The translations under genes and the position numbers were made by a program. 64,000 nucleotides of DNA from NCBI GenBank assembly GCA_018436785.1, contig JAHDKR010000007.1, positions 1 to 64,000 on the forward strand, in the 5' to 3' direction. Numbering within the stretch: the first letter of the stretch is position 1; each line of letters starts with the position of its first letter. This DNA comes from Synergistaceae bacterium. Its GTDB lineage: Bacteria; Synergistota; Synergistia; Synergistales; Aminobacteriaceae. Positions 37,851 through 48,300 of the stretch are shown here, one piece after another. A model generated the notes under the pieces. It did not search any database. It was not told the origin of the DNA and worked only from the letters and a program-made list of their open reading frames with translations.

Positions 37851-38564
37851 GTGGCTGGAACAGTGGAATCTCTTGAAAATCCGAAGGATACTGCCGAACA
37901 CCGCGGGACGTCCGAGATTCTCCTGAAAGGAACGGGGTACGGAGTCCGAATGATACTCCCGGAGACGAAGACGGACGAAGATCTTCTGCAAGAGGCGCTT
38001 GCCTTCTCGGGAGAGGCTGCCCGTCTGACCCGCGGCATCGGCGTTGTTCTCGACTTTCAGGGGAGAACGATCTCCCGGGCTTTCCTGCTCCGTTTCCTTT
38101 CGGAATTTGTCTGGACGGGGGCTTTCCGCGTTCTTTCGTGGATGTCCTACAATGCGGATACGCTTGAACTCTTTCGCGCATCCGGTTTTTCCACCGGCGA
38201 ACCGACTGCCGCGAGGAGTGAAAAAAAGGAGAGCGGAGGCGCCACGCTTCTCCTCATACAGTCTTTGCGTTCCGGACAGAGAGTGGAGCACGAAGGAGAC
38301 GTGGTGCTCCTCGGACATATGAACGAAGGGGCGGAGATATGCGCCTCGGGAAACGTCTTTGTCAGGGGCAGGCTCAAGGGCGTCGTCCACGCCGGGATGA
38401 ACGGCGGCGAGTACAGTATTTCGGCGGGCCAGTTCGAAGCCAGGCAGCTGCGCCTCGGAGGGAAGCTCTGCTCCTCCCTCGGCACGGAAATGGAATGGTG
38501 GGGAAAGGCCGTCGTGATCAGTCTGGAAAACGATTCTCTCGTCGTGAGGGAACTGAAGTTATAA
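37851..38564 (+). CDS. minC: Septum site-determining protein MinC
   Basis: 237 residues. The N-terminal domain (EILLKGTGYGVRMILPE) is divergent as usual. The C-terminal beta-helix has the MinC signature SGQRVEHEGDVVLLGHMNEGAEICASGNVFVRGRLKGVVHAGMNG. It blocks FtsZ rings near the poles together with MinD. GTG 37851 follows GGAGGGGG. The gap after mrdA holds a small GTTCGG/CCGAAC stem of uncertain meaning. Confidence 0.93.
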   Translation: MAGTVESLENPKDTAEHRGTSEILLKGTGYGVRMILPETKTDEDLLQEALAFSGEAARLTRGIGVVLDFQGRTISRAFLLRFLSEFVWTGAFRVLSWMSYNADTLELFRASGFSTGEPTAARSEKKESGGATLLLIQSLRSGQRVEHEGDVVLLGHMNEGAEICASGNVFVRGRLKGVVHAGMNGGEYSISAGQFEARQLRLGGKLCSSLGTEMEWWGKAVVISLENDSLVVRELKL

Positions 38565-38617
38565 GCCCCCGAATATCGCTCTGAAAGGGCGATCGGGAGG
38601 GAAGGAGAGATCTTGCT

Positions 38618-39424
38618 GTGGATTCTCGTGTTATCGTGATTACCTCCGGAAAGGGAGGGGTGGGAAAGACAACCACTACATCGAATCTTTCGGTGGCGCT
38701 CGCGCGCGGCGGTCACCGCGTCGTAGCGGTCGACGCCGATATCGGGCTCAGGAACCTCGACGTGGTGATGGGGCTCGAGAACAGGGTGGTCTACAACTTC
38801 ATCGACGTTCTCGAGGGGAACTGCAGGTTGAACCAGGCGCTCGTCAGAGACAAGCGCGTGGACAACCTTTTTCTGCTCCCCGCCGCGCAGACCCGGACAA
38901 AAGACGCCGTCTCCTCCGAACAGATGGAGGAGCTGTGCAACCTTCTCCGGCAGGAGTTCGAGTATATCTTGATCGACAGTCCGGCGGGGATCGAGAGCGG
39001 TTTCCGGAACGCTGCCGTGGGCGCGGACGAGGCGCTTGTTATCGCCACGCCGGAGGTGCCGGCTGTGCGTGACGCCGACAGGATCATCGGCCTTCTTGAA
39101 TCGATGGGAAAAGCGCCGATCCGTCTGATCGTCAACCGCCTCCGCGCGCAGATGGTCCGCGACGGCGAGATGCTCGACGTTTCCGACGTACTCGACATAC
39201 TCGCGATCGAGCTTATCGGTGTTGTTCCCGAGGACGACAGCGTCGTGAAGTCGGCCAACCGCGGCGAGCCTCTTACCTTCTCCGACGTCTCTCCGGCCGC
39301 CCTCGCATTTCAGAGGATCGCCATGCGTCTGACGGGGAAAGAGGTCCCTTTTCCGAAACTCGACGAGGAAAACGGCAGGGGACTTTTCGCCGGTATCCGC
39401 AAGCTCTTCGGGATGAAGAACTGA
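38618..39424 (+). CDS. minD: Septum site-determining ATPase MinD
   Basis: 268 residues. The deviant Walker A is ITSGKGGVGKTTTTSNL at residues 6-22, then VVAVDADIGLRNLDVVMGLENRVVYN, ILIDSPAGIESGFRNA and the C-terminal amphipathic membrane helix (GLFAGIRKLFGMK). MinD recruits MinC to the membrane and is displaced by MinE. GTG 38618 is preceded by GAAGGAGA. Confidence 0.97.
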   Translation: MDSRVIVITSGKGGVGKTTTTSNLSVALARGGHRVVAVDADIGLRNLDVVMGLENRVVYNFIDVLEGNCRLNQALVRDKRVDNLFLLPAAQTRTKDAVSSEQMEELCNLLRQEFEYILIDSPAGIESGFRNAAVGADEALVIATPEVPAVRDADRIIGLLESMGKAPIRLIVNRLRAQMVRDGEMLDVSDVLDILAIELIGVVPEDDSVVKSANRGEPLTFSDVSPAALAFQRIAMRLTGKEVPFPKLDEENGRGLFAGIRKLFGMKN

Positions 39425-39443
39425 GAGGAGAGGAGGGGTGGCG

Positions 39444-39728
39444 ATGGATTTTCTCAAGAAATTTTTCAGCTCTTCCGGGTCGAAATCAAGGGCAAAAGAG
39501 CGTCTCCAGATCGTGCTTATTCACGACCGGGCGGATATCTCTCCCGAGATGCTCGATAATCTCCGGCAGGATATGATTGCCGTGATCACGAGGTATATGG
39601 ACATCGATACATCGAAGATAGAGATGGACTTCGACCGTGCGGACAGATCCGTGGCGTTCGTGGCGAACATCCCTGTGATCCGCATCAAACGAGGGGTTGC
39701 GGCGGCGAGAGAGGGAGAACGGGGCTAG
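39444..39728 (+). CDS. minE: Cell division topological specificity factor MinE
   Basis: 94 residues. The N-terminal membrane-binding helix is MDFLKKFFSSSGSKSRAKERLQIVLIHDRADISPEMLDNLRQDMIAVI, with the anti-MinCD segment inside; the C-terminal half is the dimerisation domain. It drives MinCD off the membrane and so places the division site at mid-cell. ATG 39444 has AGGAGG at 7 bases; GTG 39438 lies too close to that site. Confidence 0.95.
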   Translation: MDFLKKFFSSSGSKSRAKERLQIVLIHDRADISPEMLDNLRQDMIAVITRYMDIDTSKIEMDFDRADRSVAFVANIPVIRIKRGVAAAREGERG

Positions 39729-39791
39729 CGTGTCCCCGCGGAGGAGAACGCCGTCGGAAGCGGAGACGCCGCGTACGAGGGAGAACTTGTA

Positions 39792-40898
39792 ATGGAAGAA
39801 AAAAAACTTTCTCTTGGCGAGAGTGTCGCAGGCCTGGACAAGGCGCAGCTTTTTTCCGTAGGCGCGCTCTTTCTGCTCGGGGTGCTCTCCATATTCAGCG
39901 CCGGCGCCGGTTTTGAGGGGCGGGGAGCGGGGTTTGCGACTCGCCAGCTCCTCTGGGGCGCAGTGTCGATTGCGGCTTTTTTGCTCACTCTCAAGATAGG
40001 GTACGAAAAATTTCTGCGGGAGGCGTATCTCCTGTACGGCCTTTCGCTGGTGCTCTTGTTGAGCGTGATGGCGCTGGGGCTCACCGTGAAGGGGTCGCAG
40101 CGGTGGATTGACCTGGGTTTCTTCAGGTTGCAACCGACGGAGTTCGTCAAGATAACGCTGGTTCTGGTGCTTGCCAAACATCTGTGCAGGTACCCCCCGT
40201 TGAACTTTCTCTCTTTTCTGGGGGGGCTCGCCGTGCCCGCGCTTTCGGGGATCCTGGTGCTGATTCAACCGGATGCCGGAAGCGCGATCGTCTACGGCGT
40301 GATCTCCTTTGTTGCGATTGTCGTCGCCGGAGCCCCATGGAGGTATCCGGCGGGGCTGTTGGCCATCTTCACGTCGCTTCTTCCGTTCGCATGGCGTTTT
40401 TTGCGGGAGTATCAGAAAATGCGGATACGCGTCTTTCTTGATCCGTGGATCGACCCGCTCGGCGCCGGGTACAACGTCATCCAGTCCCGGATAGCCGTCG
40501 GCTCGGGGGGGTTGTTCGGCGCCGGCTATATGGAGGGGCTGCAAAGCAAACTCAAGTTTTTGCCCGAGCCGCACACCGACTTCATCTTCGGCGTCTTCTC
40601 GGAGGAGTTCGGCTTTATCGGCGCTCTGGGAATGCTCGCCCTCTTCGGCCTTCTGTTCTGGCGGCTCCTGGACGCCGGATTGCGCACCAAGGATGGGAGG
40701 GCCAAGGTCCTTATCGCCGGGATTTCAACCTGGTTCTGGTTTCAGATGCTGCAAAGCATCGGCATGAGCATGGGGCTCCTGCCCATAACGGGGCTGCCCC
40801 TTCCGCTCGTCAGTTACGGGGGCAGTTCGCTGCTCTCGTTTTCCGTTGCGCTCGGACTTGCTCAGAGCGTGTACGTTTCGACGCTGAAAAGATACTGA
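39792..40898 (+). CDS. rodA: Rod shape peptidoglycan polymerase RodA (SEDS family)
   Basis: 368 residues, ten membrane helices. GSQRWIDLGFFRLQPTEFVKITLVLVLAKHL, LIQPDAGSAIVYGVI, AGYNVIQSRIAVGSGGLFGAGYMEG and PEPHTDFIFGVFSEEFGFIGALG are the SEDS motifs; GLPLPLVSYGGSSLLS ends the protein. RodA polymerises lipid II and partners PBP2 (mrdA) of the same cluster. ATG 39792 has only a weak Shine-Dalgarno (GGGAGA). Confidence 0.96.
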   Translation: MEEKKLSLGESVAGLDKAQLFSVGALFLLGVLSIFSAGAGFEGRGAGFATRQLLWGAVSIAAFLLTLKIGYEKFLREAYLLYGLSLVLLLSVMALGLTVKGSQRWIDLGFFRLQPTEFVKITLVLVLAKHLCRYPPLNFLSFLGGLAVPALSGILVLIQPDAGSAIVYGVISFVAIVVAGAPWRYPAGLLAIFTSLLPFAWRFLREYQKMRIRVFLDPWIDPLGAGYNVIQSRIAVGSGGLFGAGYMEGLQSKLKFLPEPHTDFIFGVFSEEFGFIGALGMLALFGLLFWRLLDAGLRTKDGRAKVLIAGISTWFWFQMLQSIGMSMGLLPITGLPLPLVSYGGSSLLSFSVALGLAQSVYVSTLKRY

Positions 40899-40987
40899 GC
40901 ATCGATTCCGAGCCGGGAACAATCGGGGCGGAACCGTGAAGAATCCTGCTGTCGGCAGGTGTGAAATCGAGGGAGGAATTGCAATCT

Positions 40988-42928
40988 ATGAAGTGCAGAA
41001 ACGAATCCGCGGCGCCGGAGCAGCGTGCCGTCCCGCGCGAAGAAGCCGTTCAGCCGGCTCTCTTCGAGTACGGCGACGGGATGTGGCCGCTCCTCTCCAA
41101 TGTGAAGCGCTCCTCCCGGTACGCGGGGTGCGAGTACGGCGTCATACCTCCCAAGGACGGGAATTCCATTGTGCGTTTCTGCCTCGCTTTCCCCGATGTG
41201 TACGAGATAGGAATGAGCTATCTCGGATTCCAGATCCTCTACTTCCTCCTGAAGAATCTCCCGTGCGGCGACGCGGACCGGGTCTACTGCCCGTGGACCG
41301 ACCTCGAGGAGCAGATGCGGGCGCGGGAGACACCGCTGACCTCCCTTGAAAGCGGCCGTCCCCTCCGCGAGTTCGACGTGGTCGGTTTCACCTTGCAGTA
41401 TGAACTGAGCTACACCAACATCCTCACCATGCTCGACCTTGGGCGTATCCCGCTGCTTTCGGCCGACAGGGGCGAGAATGACCCCCTCGTCGCGGCGGGA
41501 GGCGTCGGCGCGCTCTCCCCGGAACCGCTCGCTCCGTTTATCGACTTCTTCTGCGTCGGCGACGGAGAGGATCTGCTTCCGGAGGTGATCACGCTTCTTT
41601 CCGGCGCCAAGGGGCTCTCCCGGAGAGAAAAACTTGAGTTGCTCTCCGGGATAGAAGGGGTGTACGTTCCCTCTCTTGTCGAATGCGACGTCGGCGAGGG
41701 AGGCGTCAGTTTCCGTTCTGCGGCGGAGAAGCGCGTCGCGCTCCCCGTTCGGCGGCGCATCGTCGAATCGCTGGACGACGCCTTTTTCCCGGAGATGCTC
41801 CTCGTGCCGTCAGGAGGAATTGTCCACGACCGTGTTGCCGTGGAACTCTTCCGCGGCTGTACCAGGGGCTGCCGTTTCTGCCAGGCGGGCATGGTGACCC
41901 GTCCCGTCAGGGAGCGCTCCGTCCGTCCCCTCGCGGAGCGAATCGTTTCGCTGGTCGAGAAGACGGGGTGGGAGGAGGTTGGTCTCCTTTCCCTCGCATC
42001 CTGCGACTACTCCGGCATCGGCGAACTCGTCAGGGAGCTCTCGCCGATGCTGGCGGAAAAGAACGTCAAACTGAGCCTGCCGAGCCTCCGGATGGACGCA
42101 TTCTCGGTGAATCTTGCCGCGGAGATGGAGTCGATGCGGCGCGGAGGTATCACCTTCGCTCCGGAAGCAGGTACGCAGCGTCTTCGCGACGTCATCAACA
42201 AGGGAGTGAGCGAAGAGGATTTCGAGAACTCTCTCCGTACCGCGTTCACGAAAGGGTGGGACAGGGTGAAGCTCTACTTCATGATGGGGCTGCCCACGGA
42301 GACGGACGAGGATCTCGACGGTATCGTACGCCTGACCGAACGCGCGTACTCCATAGGTAAGGGAATAAAGAAGAGAGTAGAGGTCGCCGTCTCGGTGGCC
42401 GGGTTCGTCCCGAAACCGCACACTCCGTTCCAGTGGGAGGCGCAGCTTTCCGTGGACGAGCTGCGGCGGAGGGGGCGGTACGTCAAGAACCGGCTCAACG
42501 AAGTCGGCCGGGGAAAGATTTCCCTGAAGTACCACGAACCCGAGCAGTCCTTCATGGAGGGGGTCTTCGCCCGCGGCGACAGACGGCTGGCGCCTGTGCT
42601 CCTTGCCGCATGGAGGAAGGGCGCGCGCTTCGACGGATGGACCGAGACGTTTTCTTTTTCCCGGTGGATGGAGGCCTTCGAAGAGTGCGGTGTGGATCCG
42701 CACGGGTACGTCTCCAGGGAGCGCTCGCCGGACGAGGGGCTTCCCTGGGATCACATCTCCGCCGGCGTTACGAAGGAGTTCCTCTGGAGGGAGCGTCTGC
42801 GCTCCCGCGAAGAGAAACTCTCTCCGGACTGCCGCGAGGACGGAAAGTGCGCCGCGTGCGGCGCCGCCTGCCTCGCTTGCGGGGCATGTTTTCCTCCCTC
42901 TCAGGAAGGGGGCGCGCCCCGTGCTTAG
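40988..42928 (+). CDS. B12-binding-type radical SAM protein (TIGR03960 family)
   Basis: About 646 residues. The N-terminal region has the B12-binding-like fold (FPDVYEIGMSYLGFQILYFLL to GEDLLPEVITLLSG). The radical SAM cluster site is FRGCTRGCRFCQAG near residue 300 (Cx3Cx2C), followed by LASCDYSGIGEL and FAPEAGTQRLRDVINKG. The C-terminus has another six cysteines (CREDGKCAACGAACLACGACF), probably a second metal centre. Function of the family is unknown. It overlaps a DUF2344 gene and lies before RNase E/G, an order recurring in many bacteria, so an RNA-related role is suspected. ATG 40988 (GGGAGGA upstream) is preferred over 40961. Confidence 0.88.
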   Translation: MKCRNESAAPEQRAVPREEAVQPALFEYGDGMWPLLSNVKRSSRYAGCEYGVIPPKDGNSIVRFCLAFPDVYEIGMSYLGFQILYFLLKNLPCGDADRVYCPWTDLEEQMRARETPLTSLESGRPLREFDVVGFTLQYELSYTNILTMLDLGRIPLLSADRGENDPLVAAGGVGALSPEPLAPFIDFFCVGDGEDLLPEVITLLSGAKGLSRREKLELLSGIEGVYVPSLVECDVGEGGVSFRSAAEKRVALPVRRRIVESLDDAFFPEMLLVPSGGIVHDRVAVELFRGCTRGCRFCQAGMVTRPVRERSVRPLAERIVSLVEKTGWEEVGLLSLASCDYSGIGELVRELSPMLAEKNVKLSLPSLRMDAFSVNLAAEMESMRRGGITFAPEAGTQRLRDVINKGVSEEDFENSLRTAFTKGWDRVKLYFMMGLPTETDEDLDGIVRLTERAYSIGKGIKKRVEVAVSVAGFVPKPHTPFQWEAQLSVDELRRRGRYVKNRLNEVGRGKISLKYHEPEQSFMEGVFARGDRRLAPVLLAAWRKGARFDGWTETFSFSRWMEAFEECGVDPHGYVSRERSPDEGLPWDHISAGVTKEFLWRERLRSREEKLSPDCREDGKCAACGAACLACGACFPPSQEGGAPRA

Positions 42929-43628
42929 AGTTCGCCTGACCTACGCGAAGCGGGGAAGAGCGTGCTTCATTCCGCATATCGCCATACCTTCGGTCTTCTC
43001 CAGAAGCGGATACCGCGCTGGAATCTCCTTCCAGCTTTCGGAGGGGTTTTCCCCGCGGCCGCGCATCAGCCTCGGCCCGGAGCTCCCTGTGGGTGTTCCC
43101 GCGCTGAGCGAGCCGCTGGAAGTCCGTCTGCTCTCCTTTTCGGCGGACGAACTTATCAGGTGGGACAGAGCGCTTCCCCCTGGTTTTTTCTTCACAGGGG
43201 CGTGCGTTGTGACCGGAGACCCCGGGTCTGCGGAGGCGAAGTCGCTGAACAAGTGGTGCGAGGCTTCCTCGTGCATCCTCGCTCTCCGGGAGGAGCCTGC
43301 CGGCGCATCGCCGCTGGAATCCTTCCTGCAGGAGATGAAGGACCTGGGGGACGTGCTTGCTTTCGAGCGGGCGGAGCCCTTGGGCTTCAGGTGCGTTCTG
43401 GAGAACCCCGCGCAAAGGAGTCCCGGCTTCCTGGTGAAGGCGCTCCAAAAAAGAGGTATCATAGAGGGGTGGCCCGATATCTTCATCCTGAGGGAAGCGG
43501 TGGGGCGGCTTGACATGGCGGAAGAGAGCGGAACGGCGCGCGTGCTTCCGCTGACGCATCCTCTCTCCGAGGAGTTCGAGCAGGCGCTTGAAAAGGTTGC
43601 AACCGGGGAATCTGCATTTTCAGAGTGA
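42921..43628 (+). CDS. DUF2344 (TIGR03936) family protein
   Basis: 235 residues. VRLTYAKRGRACFIPHIAIPSVFSRSGYRAGISFQLSEGFSPRPRISLGPELPVGVPALSEPLEVRL is the recognisable DUF2344 N-terminus. Members are nearly always the gene after, or fused to, a TIGR03960 radical SAM protein and probably work with it, but no reaction is known. GTG 42921 overlaps the upstream stop by 8 bases. The C-terminal 30 residues are not conserved-looking. Confidence 0.87.
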   Translation: MLRVRLTYAKRGRACFIPHIAIPSVFSRSGYRAGISFQLSEGFSPRPRISLGPELPVGVPALSEPLEVRLLSFSADELIRWDRALPPGFFFTGACVVTGDPGSAEAKSLNKWCEASSCILALREEPAGASPLESFLQEMKDLGDVLAFERAEPLGFRCVLENPAQRSPGFLVKALQKRGIIEGWPDIFILREAVGRLDMAEESGTARVLPLTHPLSEEFEQALEKVATGESAFSE

Positions 43629-43667
43629 GGTTCCCCGGAGTATAGATAAAGAAAGCGGCGGGAATTT

Positions 43668-43695
43668 TCTCCTTCTCATGAAAAAGAGAAGGAGA
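43668..43695 (+). promoter_or_regulatory. Perfect 10-bp hairpin in the RNase E/G leader
   Basis: TCTCCTTCTC and GAGAAGGAGA flank an 8-base loop, 47 bases before the rng start. No T run follows, so termination is unlikely. Because RNase E genes are often autoregulated through their 5' leaders, this could be a cleavage or control element; that is inference. Confidence 0.4.
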
Positions 43696-43741
43696 TTCGT
43701 CCTGTTGTACATGTTTGTCCGAAAAGAGGAGGGAGTTGCGT

Positions 43742-45364
43742 TTGTCAGAGAATGCGGAGGCCAGAAGCGAACGCGCGGAATCGCGCGACGCTGTGATACC
43801 CCGTACCGAAGCGAGGGAGGACGTCGATCCGCAGGAGGGAAGGCTCGGTTTGCGGGGAGGGTCCGTCGCCGGCAACGCCGACAGGAAGATTATCGCGAAC
43901 TGCATCGACCCCGAGGAAACGCGGGTAGCCATCATCGAGGACGGCCGTTTAGCCGACCTGTTCGTCGAGCGCATGTGGGAGCGTCAGAAGGCGGGAGAGA
44001 TCTACAAGGCCAGGGTTGAGAGCGTGCTCCCCGGCATCCACGCTTCCTTCGTCAACCTTGGCGACGGGAGAAACGCCTTCCTCTACCTCAACGACGCCAG
44101 AGGGCTTGATCTCCAACCGAACAAGGAACTTCTCGTCCAGGTGACCAAAACCGCGAGGAAGAACAAGGGGGCGAGGGTGACCTCCAGAATCTCCCTCCCC
44201 GGTCGCTACGTCGTGCTCGTTCCCGGCGGTCAGGAGTCCGGAGTCTCCAAGCGGATCGTCGATGAGAACGAGCGAAAACGCCTGAAGGCCATCGCACGCG
44301 AGCTTCGCGGCGACTACGGTATTATCGTCCGGACAGCTGCGGAAGGTGTGGACGACGAATCGCTCGCCCACGATGTGGAGACGCTGCTCGCTCTGTGGCG
44401 CGAGATAGAGCATACGGGGCGGACCCAGAGCGCCCCCTGCCTTCTGTACAGAGATCTCGGCCTGCTGGGGAGAGTCCTGCGGGACGAGCTCACCGAACAG
44501 GTTTCAGAGATCATTGTGGACGGCCCCGAAGAGTTCGAGAACGTCGGCAGTCACCTTTCGAGCCTGTGCGGGGGCGAACCCCCGGAGCTTTCGCTGTACA
44601 AGGGAACAATCCCGCTCTTCGAGCACTACGGAGTGGAGAAGGAGATCGACGCCGCCCTCGAACGCAAGGTGTGGCTCAAATCGGGCGCTTACCTGATCAT
44701 CGACCACACAGAGGCGCTGACCGTTATCGACGTCAACACCGGTAAGTATATCGGCAAGACGGATCTTCGTCATACCGTCCTGGAGACGAATCTTGAAGCC
44801 GCGTCGGAAATTGCGCGTCAGCTCAGGCTCCGGGCCATCGGCGGCATCGTCGTCATCGACTTCATCGACATGGACTTTGAAGAGGACCGTTCCCGTCTGC
44901 TCAGGAGGCTGGAGGAGGTCTTCCAGCCCGACAGATACCGCGCGCGCGTTTTTGGCGTCTCGCAGCTCGGACTTGTAGAGATCACGCGCAAACGAGCTCG
45001 CCCCGACATCCGCTCGATGCTCACCCGGAGCTGCCCCGCGTGCGGCGGAGGCGGATGGGTCTTCCGCGAGGATACCATCGCGATGGCTATTAAGCGGTTC
45101 CTCAGGAAGGTCTCCTTCGCCAACAGGGCGGAGGCGCTGCTTCTTGAAGCCAACGCCGCGGTTGCCCAGTATATCTTCGAGACCTACCTCATGCTCTGGG
45201 AGGCGGAACTCGGACGGAAGATCTTCATCGCCGCCGCCCCGGACTTCGCGTGGAGCAAATTCCGCCTTGAGGCGCAAGGGGGCGTCGACCAGGTGGAGCG
45301 TCGTATAGAACAGATGGAGAAGCGGGAGGCACGAATCATTGTATATCGAACGTCTTCATCTTAA
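43742..45364 (+). CDS. rng: Ribonuclease E/G family endoribonuclease
   Basis: About 540 residues. After a charged 45-residue leader comes the S1-like domain (IYKARVESVLPGIHASFVNLGDGRNAFLYL). The RNase E/G catalytic part has LTVIDVNTGKYIG and VVIDFIDMDFEEDR with the two metal-binding Asp, then the zinc-link RSCPACGGGG. It cuts AU-rich single-stranded RNA in rRNA and tRNA maturation and mRNA decay. TTG 43742 behind GAGGAGGGAG is the likely start; TTG 43715 is open too. It overlaps smc by 26 bases. Length suits RNase G or short RNase E without a degradosome scaffold. Confidence 0.94.
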   Translation: MSENAEARSERAESRDAVIPRTEAREDVDPQEGRLGLRGGSVAGNADRKIIANCIDPEETRVAIIEDGRLADLFVERMWERQKAGEIYKARVESVLPGIHASFVNLGDGRNAFLYLNDARGLDLQPNKELLVQVTKTARKNKGARVTSRISLPGRYVVLVPGGQESGVSKRIVDENERKRLKAIARELRGDYGIIVRTAAEGVDDESLAHDVETLLALWREIEHTGRTQSAPCLLYRDLGLLGRVLRDELTEQVSEIIVDGPEEFENVGSHLSSLCGGEPPELSLYKGTIPLFEHYGVEKEIDAALERKVWLKSGAYLIIDHTEALTVIDVNTGKYIGKTDLRHTVLETNLEAASEIARQLRLRAIGGIVVIDFIDMDFEEDRSRLLRRLEEVFQPDRYRARVFGVSQLGLVEITRKRARPDIRSMLTRSCPACGGGGWVFREDTIAMAIKRFLRKVSFANRAEALLLEANAAVAQYIFETYLMLWEAELGRKIFIAAAPDFAWSKFRLEAQGGVDQVERRIEQMEKREARIIVYRTSSS

Positions 45365-48300
45365 AGGCTTCAAGAGCTTCGGAGCCTCTCTGGATCTCCT
45401 CCTCTCACCAGGATTCACGGCAATCGTCGGTCCCAACGGAAGCGGCAAGAGCAACCTGCTCGACGCGCTCCGGTGGGTGCTGGGCGAAGCCGGTTCCCAG
45501 CGCCTCCGCATCGTCAAGCAGGGGGATCTTCTCTTCTCCGGAAGCGTGTCGCTGCCTCCGGCTTCCCGCGCCGAGGTCTCTCTTCTGTTGCGCTCGACGC
45601 CGTACTCGGGCCGGGAGAGTGCGCACTCTCCGGAGGCCGGTCAGTGCGTGCTGCGACGGAGCTATTCTTCCGAAACAGGGACGGTGCTCACCGTCGACGG
45701 AACGCGCGTCCGGCTTTCGGATCTCGACGAGGTGAAGCGTCTCTGGCATCTCGAAGGAGATCAGTTTGCCTTCATCGGGCAGGGAGAGGTCGCCGAGGCG
45801 ATCCATCAACGCCCCGCGCAGCGCCGCGCGCACCTTGAGGTGCTCTTCGGCATCGACCAGTACCGGAAAAAGAGAAACGAAACGTCGCAGAAGCTCGTCG
45901 CCGCATCCGAGGAGGTTCTGCGTCTCGGCGCGCTCGCCGCGGAGTTGACGCACCGCAGGGAGGAGATTGCTCCGGCCGTAGAAATCGCGTGCGCCGCGAA
46001 GAAGATCACCGACGAACTGGAAGAAAAGAGGCGGGGGTACTACTTCTTCAGACGCCGCCTTCTCGAGGAGAAGTCTGCGGCCTTGGGAGAAGATCTGCGC
46101 ACGCTCAGGGAGGAGGAAGCCCTCCGGCTTCGCTGGAAAGAGCTGTGGGAGGCGATGTACACACGGTCGATCCAACAGTGCGGGGAGCAGGAAGAACGGG
46201 TGAAGCGGCTCCTCGGCGACCGCGACGAACTCGTTGCGCGACGCGAAGGACTCAGGAGGAGCTGCTTTGCAGGGGCGGCCTCCATACGGGAAATCCTGTC
46301 GCGGCGGCGCGCCCTCGCCGAGGAACAGAAAGAGACTGCGGCGCGCCTTGCATCGTTGACGAAAGAGAGCGAGGAGCTGAAGAGCAAAGAGGCTTCTCTG
46401 CACGTCGAGCACGGATCGCGTGCTTCGGAGCGCGAACTGCTCCGAAAGAAGGTGCGCGAGCTGCACGAAGCGATCGACGCGGAGCGCAGGCGAAAGGACG
46501 AGACCACGAACACACTCGCCTCCCTCTCCGGCGAGCTGGAGACGCTCCGTTCACGCCTTCGCTCGCGGCATTCTTTCCTGGAGACGTGCGGCGCTGACCT
46601 TGCCGCCTCCGAAGAGGCCCTGCGGACTCTGGAGGAGTCGCATGCCGCAGCCTCCCGGAATCTCGAACAGCTTGAGGAGAGAGAACCGGAGCTCGTAGAA
46701 GCCCACAGCGAGATTTTTGCCCGCTGCCGGACGACCGGAGGAACGCTTCAGTCCGCCCGCAAGGAGGCCTCTGCGCTCGAAGCGGCGCTCGAAGACCTGC
46801 GGAGCGCCGAGGACTCCATGTACCCGGAGCCCGTCCGCTTCCTCACCGCGGCCTCAAGGCTCGGGAAGCTCTCCGTCCCGGTGAAGGTGGCCGCGGATGC
46901 GTTCACCTGTCCGCAGCGCGTGACATCCGGTCTGGAAGCGTACCTTGGCGGCCGCCAGTACTGGGTGCTCGTCAAAACCCTCGCGGAAGCCGGTCAGTGC
47001 ATCGAAATGCTCAAGGAGCGGCGCGCCGGACGAGCGACGTTCCTCCCGCTCGAACGAAGCCGCCCGCGCTTTCCGCAGAGCAGGTTTTCCCTGCCGAAGA
47101 GCGGCGTTGTCGGCTGGGCTATGGATCTTGTCACGGTAGACCGGGAGTGGGAGTCCGCCGTGATGCACCTTCTCGGCGATCTCCTGGTGGTCGAGCGCTA
47201 CGAGGACGGCTCCGCTCTCGTGAACAAGGGGGCGTCCTTCCCGATAGTCTCGCTCGACGGCGAGGTGTTCGCCCCGTCGGGAACCGTCAGCGGCGGACGC
47301 GCTCGTTCATCTGCGGGCGCGATCGAACGCAGAAGCCGTATTCTTGAGTCGGAGGAGAAGCTGAAGAGCCTGAAGCGGCGGATTTCCGACCTGACGAAGG
47401 CGCTTGCCGAAGAGGAGGCGCTCGAACGTACCCGCGCCGCGGAGAAGGATGAATGGGTTCTCGGTGTGCGGGAGGCGAAGAAAGAGGTCGAGGAGAAGCG
47501 TAGGGAGCTGGAACTGGAGCGGGCGCGGCGGGACCGCCTCGCGAGCGAACATGCGGCGGGGCTGACGGAAGCGTCCGGCTGGGAACGCCGCGCCGGGGAG
47601 ATCGACGCCGAGATGAAAGCGCTCATGGCCTCGGCCGCTCCCTCCATGGATCGCGGCGATCTCTCCGCCCTTCCGGCGAAACTCTCCGAGGTGGAAGGGA
47701 TTTGCGCGCTCCTCGAAGAACGACTGTCGAGCGTCCGCGCCCTGCGGGAGCGGGCCGACGAGGAGCTCGCCCGGGCCTCCGAGCGAGGACGAGCGCTCCT
47801 GGAGGACGAGAGCGGCGCTTCCCGCCGCGAGCAGGAGGAGCGGGAACGTCTCTCGTTGTGGGGGAAAGAGCAGTATCGTATCTTCCTCGATCTTCGGGAG
47901 ATCCTTGGGGAGCTCGATAACCTTCACGGGCAGGAACGGGCGCTCGTCGCCCGCTCCGCGAAGATCTCCTCGCGCAGCAGAGCGGCCGTCGAGAGGGCGG
48001 GAGCGCTGCGTGCGAAAGCCGACGAGCTCCTCAGGCAGATCGGAACCGTCTCTGAGGAGCGGCAGCGCCTGATCGAGACGTGGGAGGAGGAGTATCCGTA
48101 CGACGCGGCCTCCGCGCCCGGACCCGGCGAAGGCGAGGCGATCGCCTCCGCCGTCCGCAGGCTCGAACGCGATCTCCGCGCGCTCGGTCCCGTCGACTGG
48201 GGAGCGCTCTCGGAAGACACGTCGCTTGCGTCGCGCGTCGCGTACCTGGGAGAACAGCTCGCCGACGTCCGGGCGGCGATGGACGAACTGCGCGCCATCA

